Shown here piece after piece: positions 43,682 to 51,168 of a DNA stretch of 64,000 nt. How positions within the stretch are numbered: position 1 is the first letter of the stretch; each line of letters begins with the position of its first letter. The stretch comes from an uncultured Leifsonia sp. (GTDB lineage Bacteria; Actinomycetota; Actinomycetes; Actinomycetales; Microbacteriaceae). A model generated the notes under the pieces. The model did no database searches. It was not told where the DNA came from and worked only from the letters and a program-made list of their open reading frames with translations. The stretch covers positions 1 through 64,000 of the forward strand of contig NZ_CAMFLC010000021.1 of assembly GCF_945957465.1 (NCBI RefSeq), given 5' to 3'. A program made the translations under genes and the position numbers.

Positions 43682-44698
43682 ATGGCCACGACCCACACCA
43701 CCCGGGGACTGATCGTCGCGGTCGTCGCCGCGGCCTCCTTCGGTCTGTCCGGAGCGTTCATCAAGCCGCTGCTCGAGAGCGGGTGGTCGCCGGCCGCCGC
43801 GGTCAGCGCGCGGGTGCTGATCGGCGGCGTGGTGCTCGCACCCTTCGCTGCGCTCGCGCTGCGGGGCCGGTGGGACACGCTGTGGCGGGGGCGCTGGCGG
43901 CTGCTCGGGATGGCGCTGGTCGGGGTCGCCGGCACCCAGGTGCTGTACTTCGCCGCGATCGAGCGCATCCCGGTGAGCACCGCGATCCTCATCGAGTACC
44001 TCGCCCCGGTGGTGCTGGTGCTGCTCGTCTGGGTGCGGACCCGCCGCGCGCCCCGGTGGATGGTGCTCGCGGGCTCGGCAGTGGCGATCGCCGGTCTCCT
44101 GCTCGTCGTGGCCCCGGGCGGCGGTCACGGCCTCGACGCCGTGGGCGTGGCGCTCGCGGTCGCCGCGATGCTGGGCTGCGCCGGCTACTACGTGATCGCC
44201 GCGCGCCCGGCCGACGGCCTTCCGCCCGTCGCGCTGGCGGCGGTCGGCCTCCTGCTCGGCGGCGTCGCGCTGCTCGCCGTGAGCGCGACCGGGCTGTTGC
44301 CGTTCGTCGTCAGCTTCCGCGACGTCGAGCTGTTCGGCGGCCCGGCGCCGTGGTGGGTTCCGCTGGCCGTCGTCGGCGTGCTGGCGACCGCCCTCGCCTA
44401 TGCGGCGGGGATCACCGCGGCCGGCCTGCTCGGATCGCGCCTGAGCTCCTTCGCGGGGCTGCTGGAGGTCGTGGCCGCGACGATCTACGCCTGGCTGCTG
44501 CTCGGAGAGTCGCTCGACGCCCTCCAGCTGGTCGGCGGTGTGCTCATCCTGGCCGGAATCGCCCTCGTGCGCGCAGAGCCCGACCCCACGCCCGCGCCCA
44601 CGCCCACGCCCACGCTCGCCGCGAGATCGGAGGCCGCGAAGGGCACGTCGTTGTCGCTTTCAGCCGCCGAAAGCGACAACAGCGTGCCCCTCGGCTAG
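43682..44698 (+). CDS. EamA (DMT) family exporter with repeat-derived tail
   Basis: A 338-residue membrane protein with ten helices in two EamA halves; GVAGTQVLYFAAIERIPVST and SRLSSFAGLLEVVAATIYAW are conserved helices. It exports amino acids or metabolites in related systems. After the last helix comes a (TP)n linker (CCCACG-type 6-bp repeats near 44585-44620), then a tail AAKGTSLSLSAAESDNSVPLG encoded entirely by a family I inverted repeat, which also provides the stop. The normal family end is about 30 residues earlier. Divergent from the CGNR regulator. Confidence 0.9.
   Translation: MATTHTTRGLIVAVVAAASFGLSGAFIKPLLESGWSPAAAVSARVLIGGVVLAPFAALALRGRWDTLWRGRWRLLGMALVGVAGTQVLYFAAIERIPVSTAILIEYLAPVVLVLLVWVRTRRAPRWMVLAGSAVAIAGLLLVVAPGGGHGLDAVGVALAVAAMLGCAGYYVIAARPADGLPPVALAAVGLLLGGVALLAVSATGLLPFVVSFRDVELFGGPAPWWVPLAVVGVLATALAYAAGITAAGLLGSRLSSFAGLLEVVAATIYAWLLLGESLDALQLVGGVLILAGIALVRAEPDPTPAPTPTPTLAARSEAAKGTSLSLSAAESDNSVPLG
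44637..44693. repeat. Family I inverted repeat, copy 2 (inside EamA 3' end)
   Basis: Arms 44637-44661 and 44669-44693 around a 7-nt loop, closely related to 3429-3485. It is translated as the C-terminal tail of the exporter. Confidence 0.88.
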
Positions 44699-44820
44699 GG
44701 CAGCTGGTCAGCGACCGCCGGCCCGTCGCGGCGGGGCACCTGAGTGGATCCCCTCAATCCGCCTGATCCTCCCGCATTCGATTGGCGGGAACCCACGATT
44801 CGCCCGGCCGCTTCGCGGAC

Positions 44821-44826
44821 GTACCG
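44821..44826 (+). promoter_or_regulatory. -10 element of the carbonic anhydrase gene, leaderless
   Basis: TACCGT lies 7 nt before the ATG at 44834, placing the transcript start at or next to the start codon. Confidence 0.4.
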
Positions 44827-44833
44827 TCTCCCC

Positions 44834-45373
44834 ATGAGCATCATCGATGACGCACTGACCGCCAATGCCCGGCTCGCCGGCGAGTACGATGCCCGCCTCG
44901 GCGGCATTCCCCACCCGAAGATCGCGGTGCTGACGTGTGCGGACCCGAGACTCACCGGCATCGTCCGGCTGATGGGTCTGGATGACGCCGACGTCGACCT
45001 GATCCGCAACGTCGGCACTGTCGTGGACGACGATGCCGTGCGCTCGCTCATCATCTCGACCCGGGTGCTCGGCACCCGCGAGATCATGATCATCAACCAC
45101 AACGAATGCGGTCTGTCGACATTCTCGGGAGACGAGCTAGCGGCGCGACTGACGGACGAGACCGGCTCGGCGCCGATCGCGCCGGCCACCTTCTACAGCT
45201 TCACCGATGTGGAGCAGAACACGCGGGAGCAGATGCTCAGAGCTCGGTCGCATCCGTGGATCGACGCGGACATCCCCGTGCGAGGTTTCGTCTTCGACGT
45301 CCACACCGGTCGGTTGACCGAGGTGCTGCCCGCACGCTCGGGCACTCCGGCGCCCGCTCGGGCAGCGGCGTGA
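44834..45373 (+). CDS. Beta-carbonic anhydrase (CanA-like)
   Basis: A zinc enzyme interconverting CO2 and bicarbonate, 179 residues. Zinc and active-site residues: C35, D37, R39 in LTCADPRL, then H89 and C92 in NHNECG. IRNVGTVVDDDAVRSLIIST matches the mycobacterial Rv1284 (CanA) branch, where ADPR replaces the usual MDAR. The end overlaps the next start (GTGA). Likely housekeeping bicarbonate supply. Confidence 0.93.
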   Translation: MSIIDDALTANARLAGEYDARLGGIPHPKIAVLTCADPRLTGIVRLMGLDDADVDLIRNVGTVVDDDAVRSLIISTRVLGTREIMIINHNECGLSTFSGDELAARLTDETGSAPIAPATFYSFTDVEQNTREQMLRARSHPWIDADIPVRGFVFDVHTGRLTEVLPARSGTPAPARAAA

Positions 45374-46305
45374 GCATGCCGAGCCCGCAGATGGAGGCCG
45401 TGCTCGCGACGTTGAGGCAACGCCAGCGCGACGCCGCAGGTCGGGCGCCTCGGTCGCTCGAGGAGCTCAGGGCGGATTTCGTCCCTGCTGATGCGATCCA
45501 CCCGATACCCGATGACGTGCGGGTAACGCCCACCACCGCCGGAGACGCGCCCGGATACTGGCTGGACGCCCCCGACGTCGACAGGACGCGGGTCCTGCTC
45601 TTCCTGCACGGCGGCGGCTTCCAGCTGGGTTCGCTGACCAGCGACGGCGAACTCGCGGCGCGCATCGGCCGAGCGGCCGGCATGCGGGTGCTGTTCCTCG
45701 ACTACCGGCTCGCACCGGAGCACCCGTTCCCGGCCGCGCTCGACGACGTGCGGGCGGCCTGGACCTGGTTGTGCGCCGCCCAGCAGCTCGATCCGCGGGC
45801 GTCGGCGGTCGCGGGCGACTCGGCCGGCGGCGGACTGGCCGTGTCGCTGCTCGTCGCTACCCGCGACGCGCGAGCACCCCTTCCCGCAGCGGCCGTGCTG
45901 CTGTCGCCGACCGTCGACCTGACCTGCTCCGGCGCCTCGATGACCGACCGTGTCGGGCAGGATCCGATCTCGACCCCTGAACTCCTGAAGCGGCTGGCCT
46001 CGGATTATCTCGCGGGCGCCGACCCGCGAACGCCTCTGGCGTCGCCGCTGTTCGCGCCGCTCTCCGGCCTGCCGCCGCTGCTCATCCAGGTCGGCACCGC
46101 CGATCTGCTGCTCAGCGACGCACAGCGGCTGTCGAGCGCCGCCTCCCGCGCCGGCGTTCCGGTGACTCTGGAGATCGGCGACGGCCTTCCGCACGTCTAT
46201 CAGCTCGACGCCGGAGCTCCGGAAGCTCGCGCGGCCACCGAGCGCATCGGATGTTTCCTCCGCTCGCACACCGCCGAAAGCGACAGCAGCGTGCCCCTCG
46301 GCTGA
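45370..46305 (+). CDS. Alpha/beta-hydrolase, HSL-type esterase, with repeat-derived tail
   Basis: A 311-residue esterase. Oxyanion motif HGGGFQLGS (about 75), nucleophile GDSAGGGLA (about 153), Asp in QVGTADLLLSD and His in LPHVYQ. Fits hormone-sensitive-lipase family carboxylesterases. The last nine residues (ESDSSVPLG) come from the right half of a family I repeat, as in the EamA exporter. GTG 45370 overlaps the carbonic anhydrase stop; ATG 45376 is the alternative start. Confidence 0.9.
   Translation: MSMPSPQMEAVLATLRQRQRDAAGRAPRSLEELRADFVPADAIHPIPDDVRVTPTTAGDAPGYWLDAPDVDRTRVLLFLHGGGFQLGSLTSDGELAARIGRAAGMRVLFLDYRLAPEHPFPAALDDVRAAWTWLCAAQQLDPRASAVAGDSAGGGLAVSLLVATRDARAPLPAAAVLLSPTVDLTCSGASMTDRVGQDPISTPELLKRLASDYLAGADPRTPLASPLFAPLSGLPPLLIQVGTADLLLSDAQRLSSAASRAGVPVTLEIGDGLPHVYQLDAGAPEARAATERIGCFLRSHTAESDSSVPLG
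46276..46300. repeat. Family I repeat, half copy (inside esterase 3' end)
   Basis: 25 bp matching the right arm at 44669-44693 with one change. No left arm is present, so a hairpin cannot form. The reading frame is the same as in the EamA gene. Confidence 0.82.
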
Positions 46306-46314
46306 GGAGCCGGC

Positions 46315-47799
46315 TCAGCTCAGCGTCGCCTCCAGCCGCACCTCCGCCCGCGGCGGAACCACGGCCGGGTGCGTGCCGGCCATGGCCTCCAGCACGCGGA
46401 CCACCTGGCACGAGTACCCGTACTCGTTGTCGTACCAGACGTAGAGCACCACGTTGGTCTCGTCGGCGATGGTCGCGAGGCCGTCGACGATGCCGGCCCG
46501 GTGGGAGCCGACGAAGTCGCTGGAGACGACCTCCGGCGACTCGACGTAGTCGATCTGCTGGCGCAGCCGGGAGTGCAGCGAGACGCGGCGCAGGTAGTCG
46601 TTGATCTGGTCCTTGGTGGCGGGTCGGTCGAGGGTGAGGTTGAGGATCGCCAGCGAGACGTCCGGGGTGGGGACGCGGATGCTGGAGCCGGTGAGCTTGC
46701 CTGCGAGCTGCGGAAGCGCCTTGGCGACGGCTTTGGCGGCGCCGGTCTCGGTGATGACCATGTTGAGCACGGCGGAGCGGCCGCGGCGGTCGCCCTTGTG
46801 GAAGTTGTCGGTGAGGTTCTGGTCGTTCGTGAACGAGTGGACCGTCTCCACGTGGCCCCGTGCGATCCCATACGCCTCGTCGACGGCCTTCAGCACCGGC
46901 GTGATCGCGTTGGTGGTGCAGGAGGCCGCCGACAGGATGCGGTCGCCGTCGGTGATCGTGTCGTCGTTGATGCCGTGGACGATGTTCTTCAGCGGCGTCT
47001 TGCCCGGTGCCGTCAGCAGGACGCGCGCCACCCCGGGCGCAGCCAGATGCTGGGCGAGCCCCGCTTCGTCGCGCCAGCGGCCGGTGTTGTCGACCACGAT
47101 CGCGTCATGGATGCCGTAGCCGACGTAGTCGACGCTCGCGGGGTTGTCCGAGTAGATCACTTGGATGCGCGTCCCGTTGGCGATGAGCACGTCGTTGTCG
47201 GTGTCGACCGTGACCGCCCCAGGGAAGGGCCCGTGCACCGAGTCGCGCGCGAGCAGGCTGGCGCGTTTGTGCAGGTCGTTGTCCGACCCGCGCCGCACGA
47301 CGATCGCGCGCAGCCGCAGGCCGTTGCCGTTGCCGGCGTGGTTGATCAGGATGCGCGCCAGCAGGCGTCCGATGCGCCCGAACCCGTAGAGGACGACGTC
47401 GGTCGGGCCGGCCGCGTACGCCGGGTGCGCCGCGTCGATCTCTGCCCGCAGCCGCTCGGCGACGGCCTCCCCGTCGAGTCCGCGCACCGACATGGCGAGC
47501 CGTGCGACGTCGATGGAGGCCGGTTCCGGTGCGATCGTGAGCAGCGCGGCGAGAACGACGCCCGTCTCGTCGAGTGTCAACTCGTCGTGCCCGAGCTCGC
47601 GCGCGCGATCGTGCACCGAGATGACGCCGGTCGCCGACAGGTTGATGAGGCGGTGGCCGTGGATGGAGGTGACCACGCCGTGGTCGCGGTAGAGCCGCCC
47701 GATCAGCGGGATGAGCTGCTCGGCCCGCTCCTCGCGGGCGACCCACGCCGCGCGGTGGGACTCGAAGGCGTGCGGGAATTCGTCGTTGAAGGCGGTCAC
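46315..47799 (-). CDS. gapB: Glyceraldehyde-3-phosphate dehydrogenase, long GapB-like form
   Basis: A 494-residue dehydrogenase; about 160 residues longer than glycolytic GapA, as in the actinobacterial GapB group used in gluconeogenesis. The N-terminal extension (about 1-130) is followed by the Rossmann start VLYGFGRIGRLLARILI, the active Cys in SAASCTTNAITPVLK, TVHSFTNDQNLTDNFHKGD, and the C-terminal WYDNEYGYSCQVVRVLE. R-R-G-S after the first strand replaces the usual Asp, hinting at NADP use. GTG 47799 is the family-like start (VTAFNDEFPHAFESH); the frame upstream is non-coding. Confidence 0.93.
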   Translation of the reverse strand: MTAFNDEFPHAFESHRAAWVAREERAEQLIPLIGRLYRDHGVVTSIHGHRLINLSATGVISVHDRARELGHDELTLDETGVVLAALLTIAPEPASIDVARLAMSVRGLDGEAVAERLRAEIDAAHPAYAAGPTDVVLYGFGRIGRLLARILINHAGNGNGLRLRAIVVRRGSDNDLHKRASLLARDSVHGPFPGAVTVDTDNDVLIANGTRIQVIYSDNPASVDYVGYGIHDAIVVDNTGRWRDEAGLAQHLAAPGVARVLLTAPGKTPLKNIVHGINDDTITDGDRILSAASCTTNAITPVLKAVDEAYGIARGHVETVHSFTNDQNLTDNFHKGDRRGRSAVLNMVITETGAAKAVAKALPQLAGKLTGSSIRVPTPDVSLAILNLTLDRPATKDQINDYLRRVSLHSRLRQQIDYVESPEVVSSDFVGSHRAGIVDGLATIADETNVVLYVWYDNEYGYSCQVVRVLEAMAGTHPAVVPPRAEVRLEATLS

Positions 47800-48141
47800 T
47801 CTCGGTTCTCGGGTCCTTCTGCGCTGGTGAACGCGTCGTGGGTGGGGCGTGCGGGATGGCCGCGAAGCGAGCCTAAGTGTCGCCCGCCGTAAGATTCGCG
47901 GAAATGCGCTGGAAAGAATCGTTGTTCTTGCGCTTGCGGCAAAACGCGATTCATTCGTCGCACCCATGAATCTTATAATCAACGCCTGTTTGACCGTTGA
48001 ATCCTCGCGTACTTAACATCGGTGTAGGACGTCGTCGCTGCTGCCCTCGCGACCGCGTCCGGCGCGACGGTGCGGTTCTGATGTCCGCACCCTGAACCCG
48101 CGCCCCGCGACCTCACGGCCGCCGCACCACCCCGAGGAACC
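47800..48141. other. Intergenic region, 342 bp
   Basis: Divergent spacer between the GAPDH and DUF3892-like genes. The part 47930-48010 is AT-rich. On the minus strand TTCAAC-N17-TTATAA (48001 to 47974) could be the gap promoter. On the plus strand TATAAT at 47974-47979 has no matching -35. No other element seen. Confidence 0.4.
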
Positions 48142-48534
48142 ATGCTGGACCTGAGGATCGAAGTCGTCGCCCGCAACGAACTGGGCGCCATCGTCGCGCT
48201 CGTCACTCCGCACGGCGTCGTCGACGCGCAGCACGCCTCGTCGCAGATCGCGCGCGGCGAGGCGACGTACGTGACCGGCCCCGACTCGTACTCGCGCGTT
48301 CCCGTCCGCGCGATCTCCACCCTCGGGGGCGCCTACCTGTACGCGAACTGGGACGGCACGCAGCGCAACAACCTCCACGACCTGGCCGCCGTGCGCGTGC
48401 GGACACCCCCGGCGGACGCGGTCGGCGACGCGCTCGCGACCGTCTGGTCGACGCGCCGCGGGCAGGTCGCCGCGCTCTGGGGGCGTCTCTTCCCGGCCTC
48501 GACACGACCACGCCAGGGCGCACGCAGCGCATAA
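48142..48534 (+). CDS. DUF3892-like small protein
   Basis: A 130-residue protein. The block GGAYLYANWDGTQRNNLHDLA (about 65-85) has the DGT-x-x-N-N-L signature of DUF3892. The N-terminus (MLDLRIEVVARNELGAIVAL) and the charged tail show no other domain. ATG 48142 has GAGGAAC just upstream. It stands 95 bp before the first ECF41-type promoter and is not obviously part of that regulon. Function unknown. Confidence 0.6.
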   Translation: MLDLRIEVVARNELGAIVALVTPHGVVDAQHASSQIARGEATYVTGPDSYSRVPVRAISTLGGAYLYANWDGTQRNNLHDLAAVRVRTPPADAVGDALATVWSTRRGQVAALWGRLFPASTRPRQGARSA

Positions 48535-48628
48535 CGGCCCGCTGTACGTCCGAGAGCGACGCGGCCGACGCGGTGAAGCTCGCGCGACCTCGCGATCCGT
48601 TGGGCGGACCCACCTCAGGAGGCCGCGA

Positions 48629-48655
48629 TGTCACAAATCCTCCTGCCGATCGGTC
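48629..48655 (+). promoter_or_regulatory. ECF41-type promoter P1
   Basis: TGTCACA (48629-48635), exactly 15 bp, CGGTC (48651-48655). It is 53 bp before the 48709 start codon. The -35 heptamer is that reported for ECF41 sigma factors; the same pattern occurs twice more nearby. Confidence 0.75.
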
Positions 48656-48708
48656 TCAGTCGGTGACGGTGACCGAGGACACCACCTCGGCCGGACGGAG
48701 GCAATCGG

Positions 48709-49164
48709 ATGACCGCGATCGCACACGGCACGAGAAGGCGGACCCTCGGCCCGGCCCTCCGGCGGGGCGGCTGGGCCGCATGGGAATGGCTTGCGCGGCC
48801 CGTCCACTATCGCTCGGTGCACCGGCTGCAGACCGCAGCGGAGGCCGGCGACACGGAGCGGTTGCGCTCCCTGCTCGCGCCGACGGTCGCGGTCGTGGTC
48901 GACTCGGGCAGCGGTGACCCGTCGGGACTGCGGGTGATCCAGGGCGTCGCGAACGCGGCGGTGGTGCTCGAACACGGCTTCGCGCGCGTCGACGGCGTGT
49001 TGGTCGATGCACGGTCGGTCAACAGCCAGGCCGGCCTCATCATCAGCCGCGCCGGCACCCCGATCGCCTCCGTCGCCGTCGACTTCACCGGCCGCCTCGT
49101 CTCGATGGTCTGGGTGCGCCTGAACCCGGTGGAACGCCGGCACTGGAACAGCGTCTACGCCTGA
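48709..49164 (+). CDS. Stand-alone ECF41-C-terminal-like (SnoaL/NTF2) protein, 1
   Basis: A 151-residue protein without a signal peptide. From about residue 36 it follows the order of the ECF41 C-terminal domain: helix HRLQTAAEAGDTERLRSLLA, VVVDSGSG (DGGG position), SVNSQAGLIISRAGTPIASV (104-121) and WVRLNPVERRHW (NPDKL position, degraded). Similarity is low but colinear. It lies behind ECF41-type promoter P1; start ATG 48709 has GGAGG 8 nt upstream. The role could be to sense the same cue as the sigma factor or compete with its regulatory domain; this is inference. Confidence 0.7.
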   Translation: MTAIAHGTRRRTLGPALRRGGWAAWEWLARPVHYRSVHRLQTAAEAGDTERLRSLLAPTVAVVVDSGSGDPSGLRVIQGVANAAVVLEHGFARVDGVLVDARSVNSQAGLIISRAGTPIASVAVDFTGRLVSMVWVRLNPVERRHWNSVYA

Positions 49165-49349
49165 GCGGACCCGCAGATGCTCAGCTCGACGCATCCGGCG
49201 GTGGGTGGGACCAGCCGTGGTCTGCTTGGCGCTACCCGGGGAGGGGCCGCCTGAAACCCTGTGCTCCCGCGCTTACCTCGCGGCTCGGCCGGACGCGTCG
49301 ACAGCTCGGACAGTCGACATGGTAGAGCTGTAACGCCCTGTGCGGAACC

Positions 49350-49376
49350 TGTCACATCCGGGAGGTCTGCTCGGTC
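49350..49376 (+). promoter_or_regulatory. ECF41-type promoter P2 (epimerase-sigma operon)
   Basis: TGTCACA (49350-49356), 15 bp, CGGTC (49372-49376), 46 bp before the start codon at 49423. It would make the sigma factor autoregulated. Confidence 0.78.
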
Positions 49377-49422
49377 AGAGCAGGTGACGGCGCGACCGCG
49401 CCGCCGCAACGAAGGGATGAAC

Positions 49423-50178
49423 ATGAAGATCGTCGTCATCGGCGGAACCGGCCTCATCGGCCGCCCGCTCGTCGAGCAGCTCCGCCAGGCCGGGCACGAG
49501 GTCGTCCCGGCCTCCCCGTCGACCGGCGTCGACACGGTGACCGGTGCGGGCGTGGACGCGGCGCTCGCCGGCGCCGCCGTGGTCGTCGACGTGGCCAACT
49601 CGCCGTCGTTCGACGACGGCCCCGTGCTGGAGTTCTTCGAGCGCAGCACCGGCACGCTCGTCGAAGCGGAGAAGAGGTCGGGCGTCGGCCACCACGTCGT
49701 ACTGTCGATCGTCGGCGCCGACCGGATGCCCGACATCGGCTACATGAGGGCCAAGGTGCGGCAGGAGGAGATCGTCCGGGGCAGCGGGGTGCCGTTCACG
49801 ATCGTGCGGGCCACGCAGTTCTTCGAGTTCCTCTCCGCGCTCGCCGAGGGCGGAGCGGCCGGCGACACCATCACCCTGTCTCCGGTGCTCATGCAGCCGA
49901 TCGCCGCGGCCGACGTGTCGCAGGCGCTCGCCGCCGTCGCGCTCGCCGAGCCGGCGAACGCCCTCGTCGAGCTCGCCGGCCCGGAACCACTGCGCCTCGC
50001 CGACGCTGCAAGGGCGGTACTCGGCAGTCGCGGTGACACCCGCGAGATCATCGCCGACGACTCCGCCGGCTACTTCGGCGGAACCGTGACCGACGAGTCG
50101 CTCGTTCCCGGTCACGACCCGAAGGCGGTCGCGCAGCTGCGCGGCGCGACCTCCCTCGCGGAGTGGATGCGCCGCTAG
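49423..50178 (+). CDS. NAD(P)-binding epimerase/reductase of the ECF41 locus
   Basis: A 251-residue atypical SDR. Nucleotide site KIVVIGGTGLIGRPLVEQL; VVDVANSPSFDDG; then HHVVLSIVGADRMPDIGYMRAK and VRATQFFEFL, as in NmrA/SDR_a5-type proteins. ECF41 sigma genes are usually found with an oxidoreductase, epimerase or carboxymuconolactone-decarboxylase-like gene (the COE group), and this fits. ATG 49423 is preferred to 49417 because GAAGGG is 6 nt upstream. The sigma gene starts 10 bp after its stop. Confidence 0.9.
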   Translation: MKIVVIGGTGLIGRPLVEQLRQAGHEVVPASPSTGVDTVTGAGVDAALAGAAVVVDVANSPSFDDGPVLEFFERSTGTLVEAEKRSGVGHHVVLSIVGADRMPDIGYMRAKVRQEEIVRGSGVPFTIVRATQFFEFLSALAEGGAAGDTITLSPVLMQPIAAADVSQALAAVALAEPANALVELAGPEPLRLADAARAVLGSRGDTREIIADDSAGYFGGTVTDESLVPGHDPKAVAQLRGATSLAEWMRR

Positions 50179-50188
50179 CATCGAACCC

Positions 50189-51097
50189 ATGTCCCGACCC
50201 GATGCGACCGCGGACGAGCGCAGCGGCGACGACCTCGCGTCCGCCGTCGCGACCTTCGCGGAGGTCCGTCCGCGGCTGTTCGGCATCGCCTACCGGATGC
50301 TCGGCACCGTCGCGGACGCCGAGGACATCGTGCAGGACACCTGGCTGCGCTGGCAGGCCTACGATCGCTCCACCGTGCGCGAACCCGCCGCATTCCTGGC
50401 CACCATCGCGACGCGCCTCGCGATCACCGCGGCGACCTCCGCGCGCGCACAGCGCGAGACGTACATCGGGCCGTGGCTCCCGGAGCCTGTCGATACCTCT
50501 CAGGACCCGACCCTGGGCGCTGAGCGCGGCGAAGCCCTGAGCGTCGCCGTGCTCGTGCTGCTTGAGAAGCTGTCACCCGCCGAGCGCGCGGCGTACGTGC
50601 TGCGTGAGGCGTTCGACTACCCGTACGCGGACATCGCGGGGGTCATCGAGACCAGCGAGCAGGCCGCCCGGCAGCTGGTCAGCAGGGCGCGCAAGCACCT
50701 CGCGGCCGAACGGAAGTCGCGCGCCGTCGGAGACGACGAGCGCATGCGCCTCCTCACCGCGTTCATGGCGGCGGCCGTGGAGGGCGACATGGGCGCCCTC
50801 GAGAAGCTGTTCGCCGACGACGTCGTCTCGCTCTCCGACGGCGGCGGTGTCGTGCGGGCGACGCGCATCCCCGTCGTCGGCGCCGTCACCGTGGCAAAGT
50901 ACATCCACGCGTTCGCCTCGCGGTTCTGGGCGGGATCGGCCCTCCACCTGGTCGAGCTCAACGGCGGTCCGGCGTTCGTGGCCACCCGTGATGGCGAAGT
51001 CTTCGCCTCCGTCACGGCCGATCTCGACGGCGCCGGCATCCACGGCCTCTTCTGGGTCCTCAATCCGGACAAGCTGGGGCACGTCACCGCCGCCTGA
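50189..51097 (+). CDS. sigJ: ECF41-family sigma factor (SigJ-like)
   Basis: A 302-residue extracytoplasmic-function sigma factor that directs RNA polymerase to its own promoters. Sigma-2 (about 25-90: RPRLFGIAYRMLGTVADAED, DTWLRW), linker WLPEP (96-100), sigma-4 (115-172: LSPAERAAYVLREAFDYPYA, VSRARKHL), then a fused SnoaL-like domain (185-302) holding the ECF41 hallmark DGGG (217-220) and NPDKL (292-296). No anti-sigma gene is present; in this family the C-terminal domain regulates the sigma factor. Expected promoter TGTCACA at -35; three matching sites surround the gene. Confidence 0.95.
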   Translation: MSRPDATADERSGDDLASAVATFAEVRPRLFGIAYRMLGTVADAEDIVQDTWLRWQAYDRSTVREPAAFLATIATRLAITAATSARAQRETYIGPWLPEPVDTSQDPTLGAERGEALSVAVLVLLEKLSPAERAAYVLREAFDYPYADIAGVIETSEQAARQLVSRARKHLAAERKSRAVGDDERMRLLTAFMAAAVEGDMGALEKLFADDVVSLSDGGGVVRATRIPVVGAVTVAKYIHAFASRFWAGSALHLVELNGGPAFVATRDGEVFASVTADLDGAGIHGLFWVLNPDKLGHVTAA

Positions 51098-51113
51098 CGG
51101 CCCGCCGGGGCGA

Positions 51114-51140
51114 TGTCACAGAACGGTCCCCTGTCCGGTC
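51114..51140 (+). promoter_or_regulatory. ECF41-type promoter P3 (cytochrome b-like operon)
   Basis: TGTCACA (51114-51120), 15 bp, CGGTC (51136-51140), 28 bp before the start codon at 51169 and 16 bp after the sigma gene stop. Confidence 0.78.
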
Positions 51141-51168
51141 ATAACCGGTGAGGGCGGGAGGTCTGAAG

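Noticed and set aside
47974-47979. Perfect TATAAT on the plus strand
   Set aside because: No -35 at the right distance and the next plus-strand gene is 160 bp away. The minus-strand reading as part of the gap promoter is more plausible.
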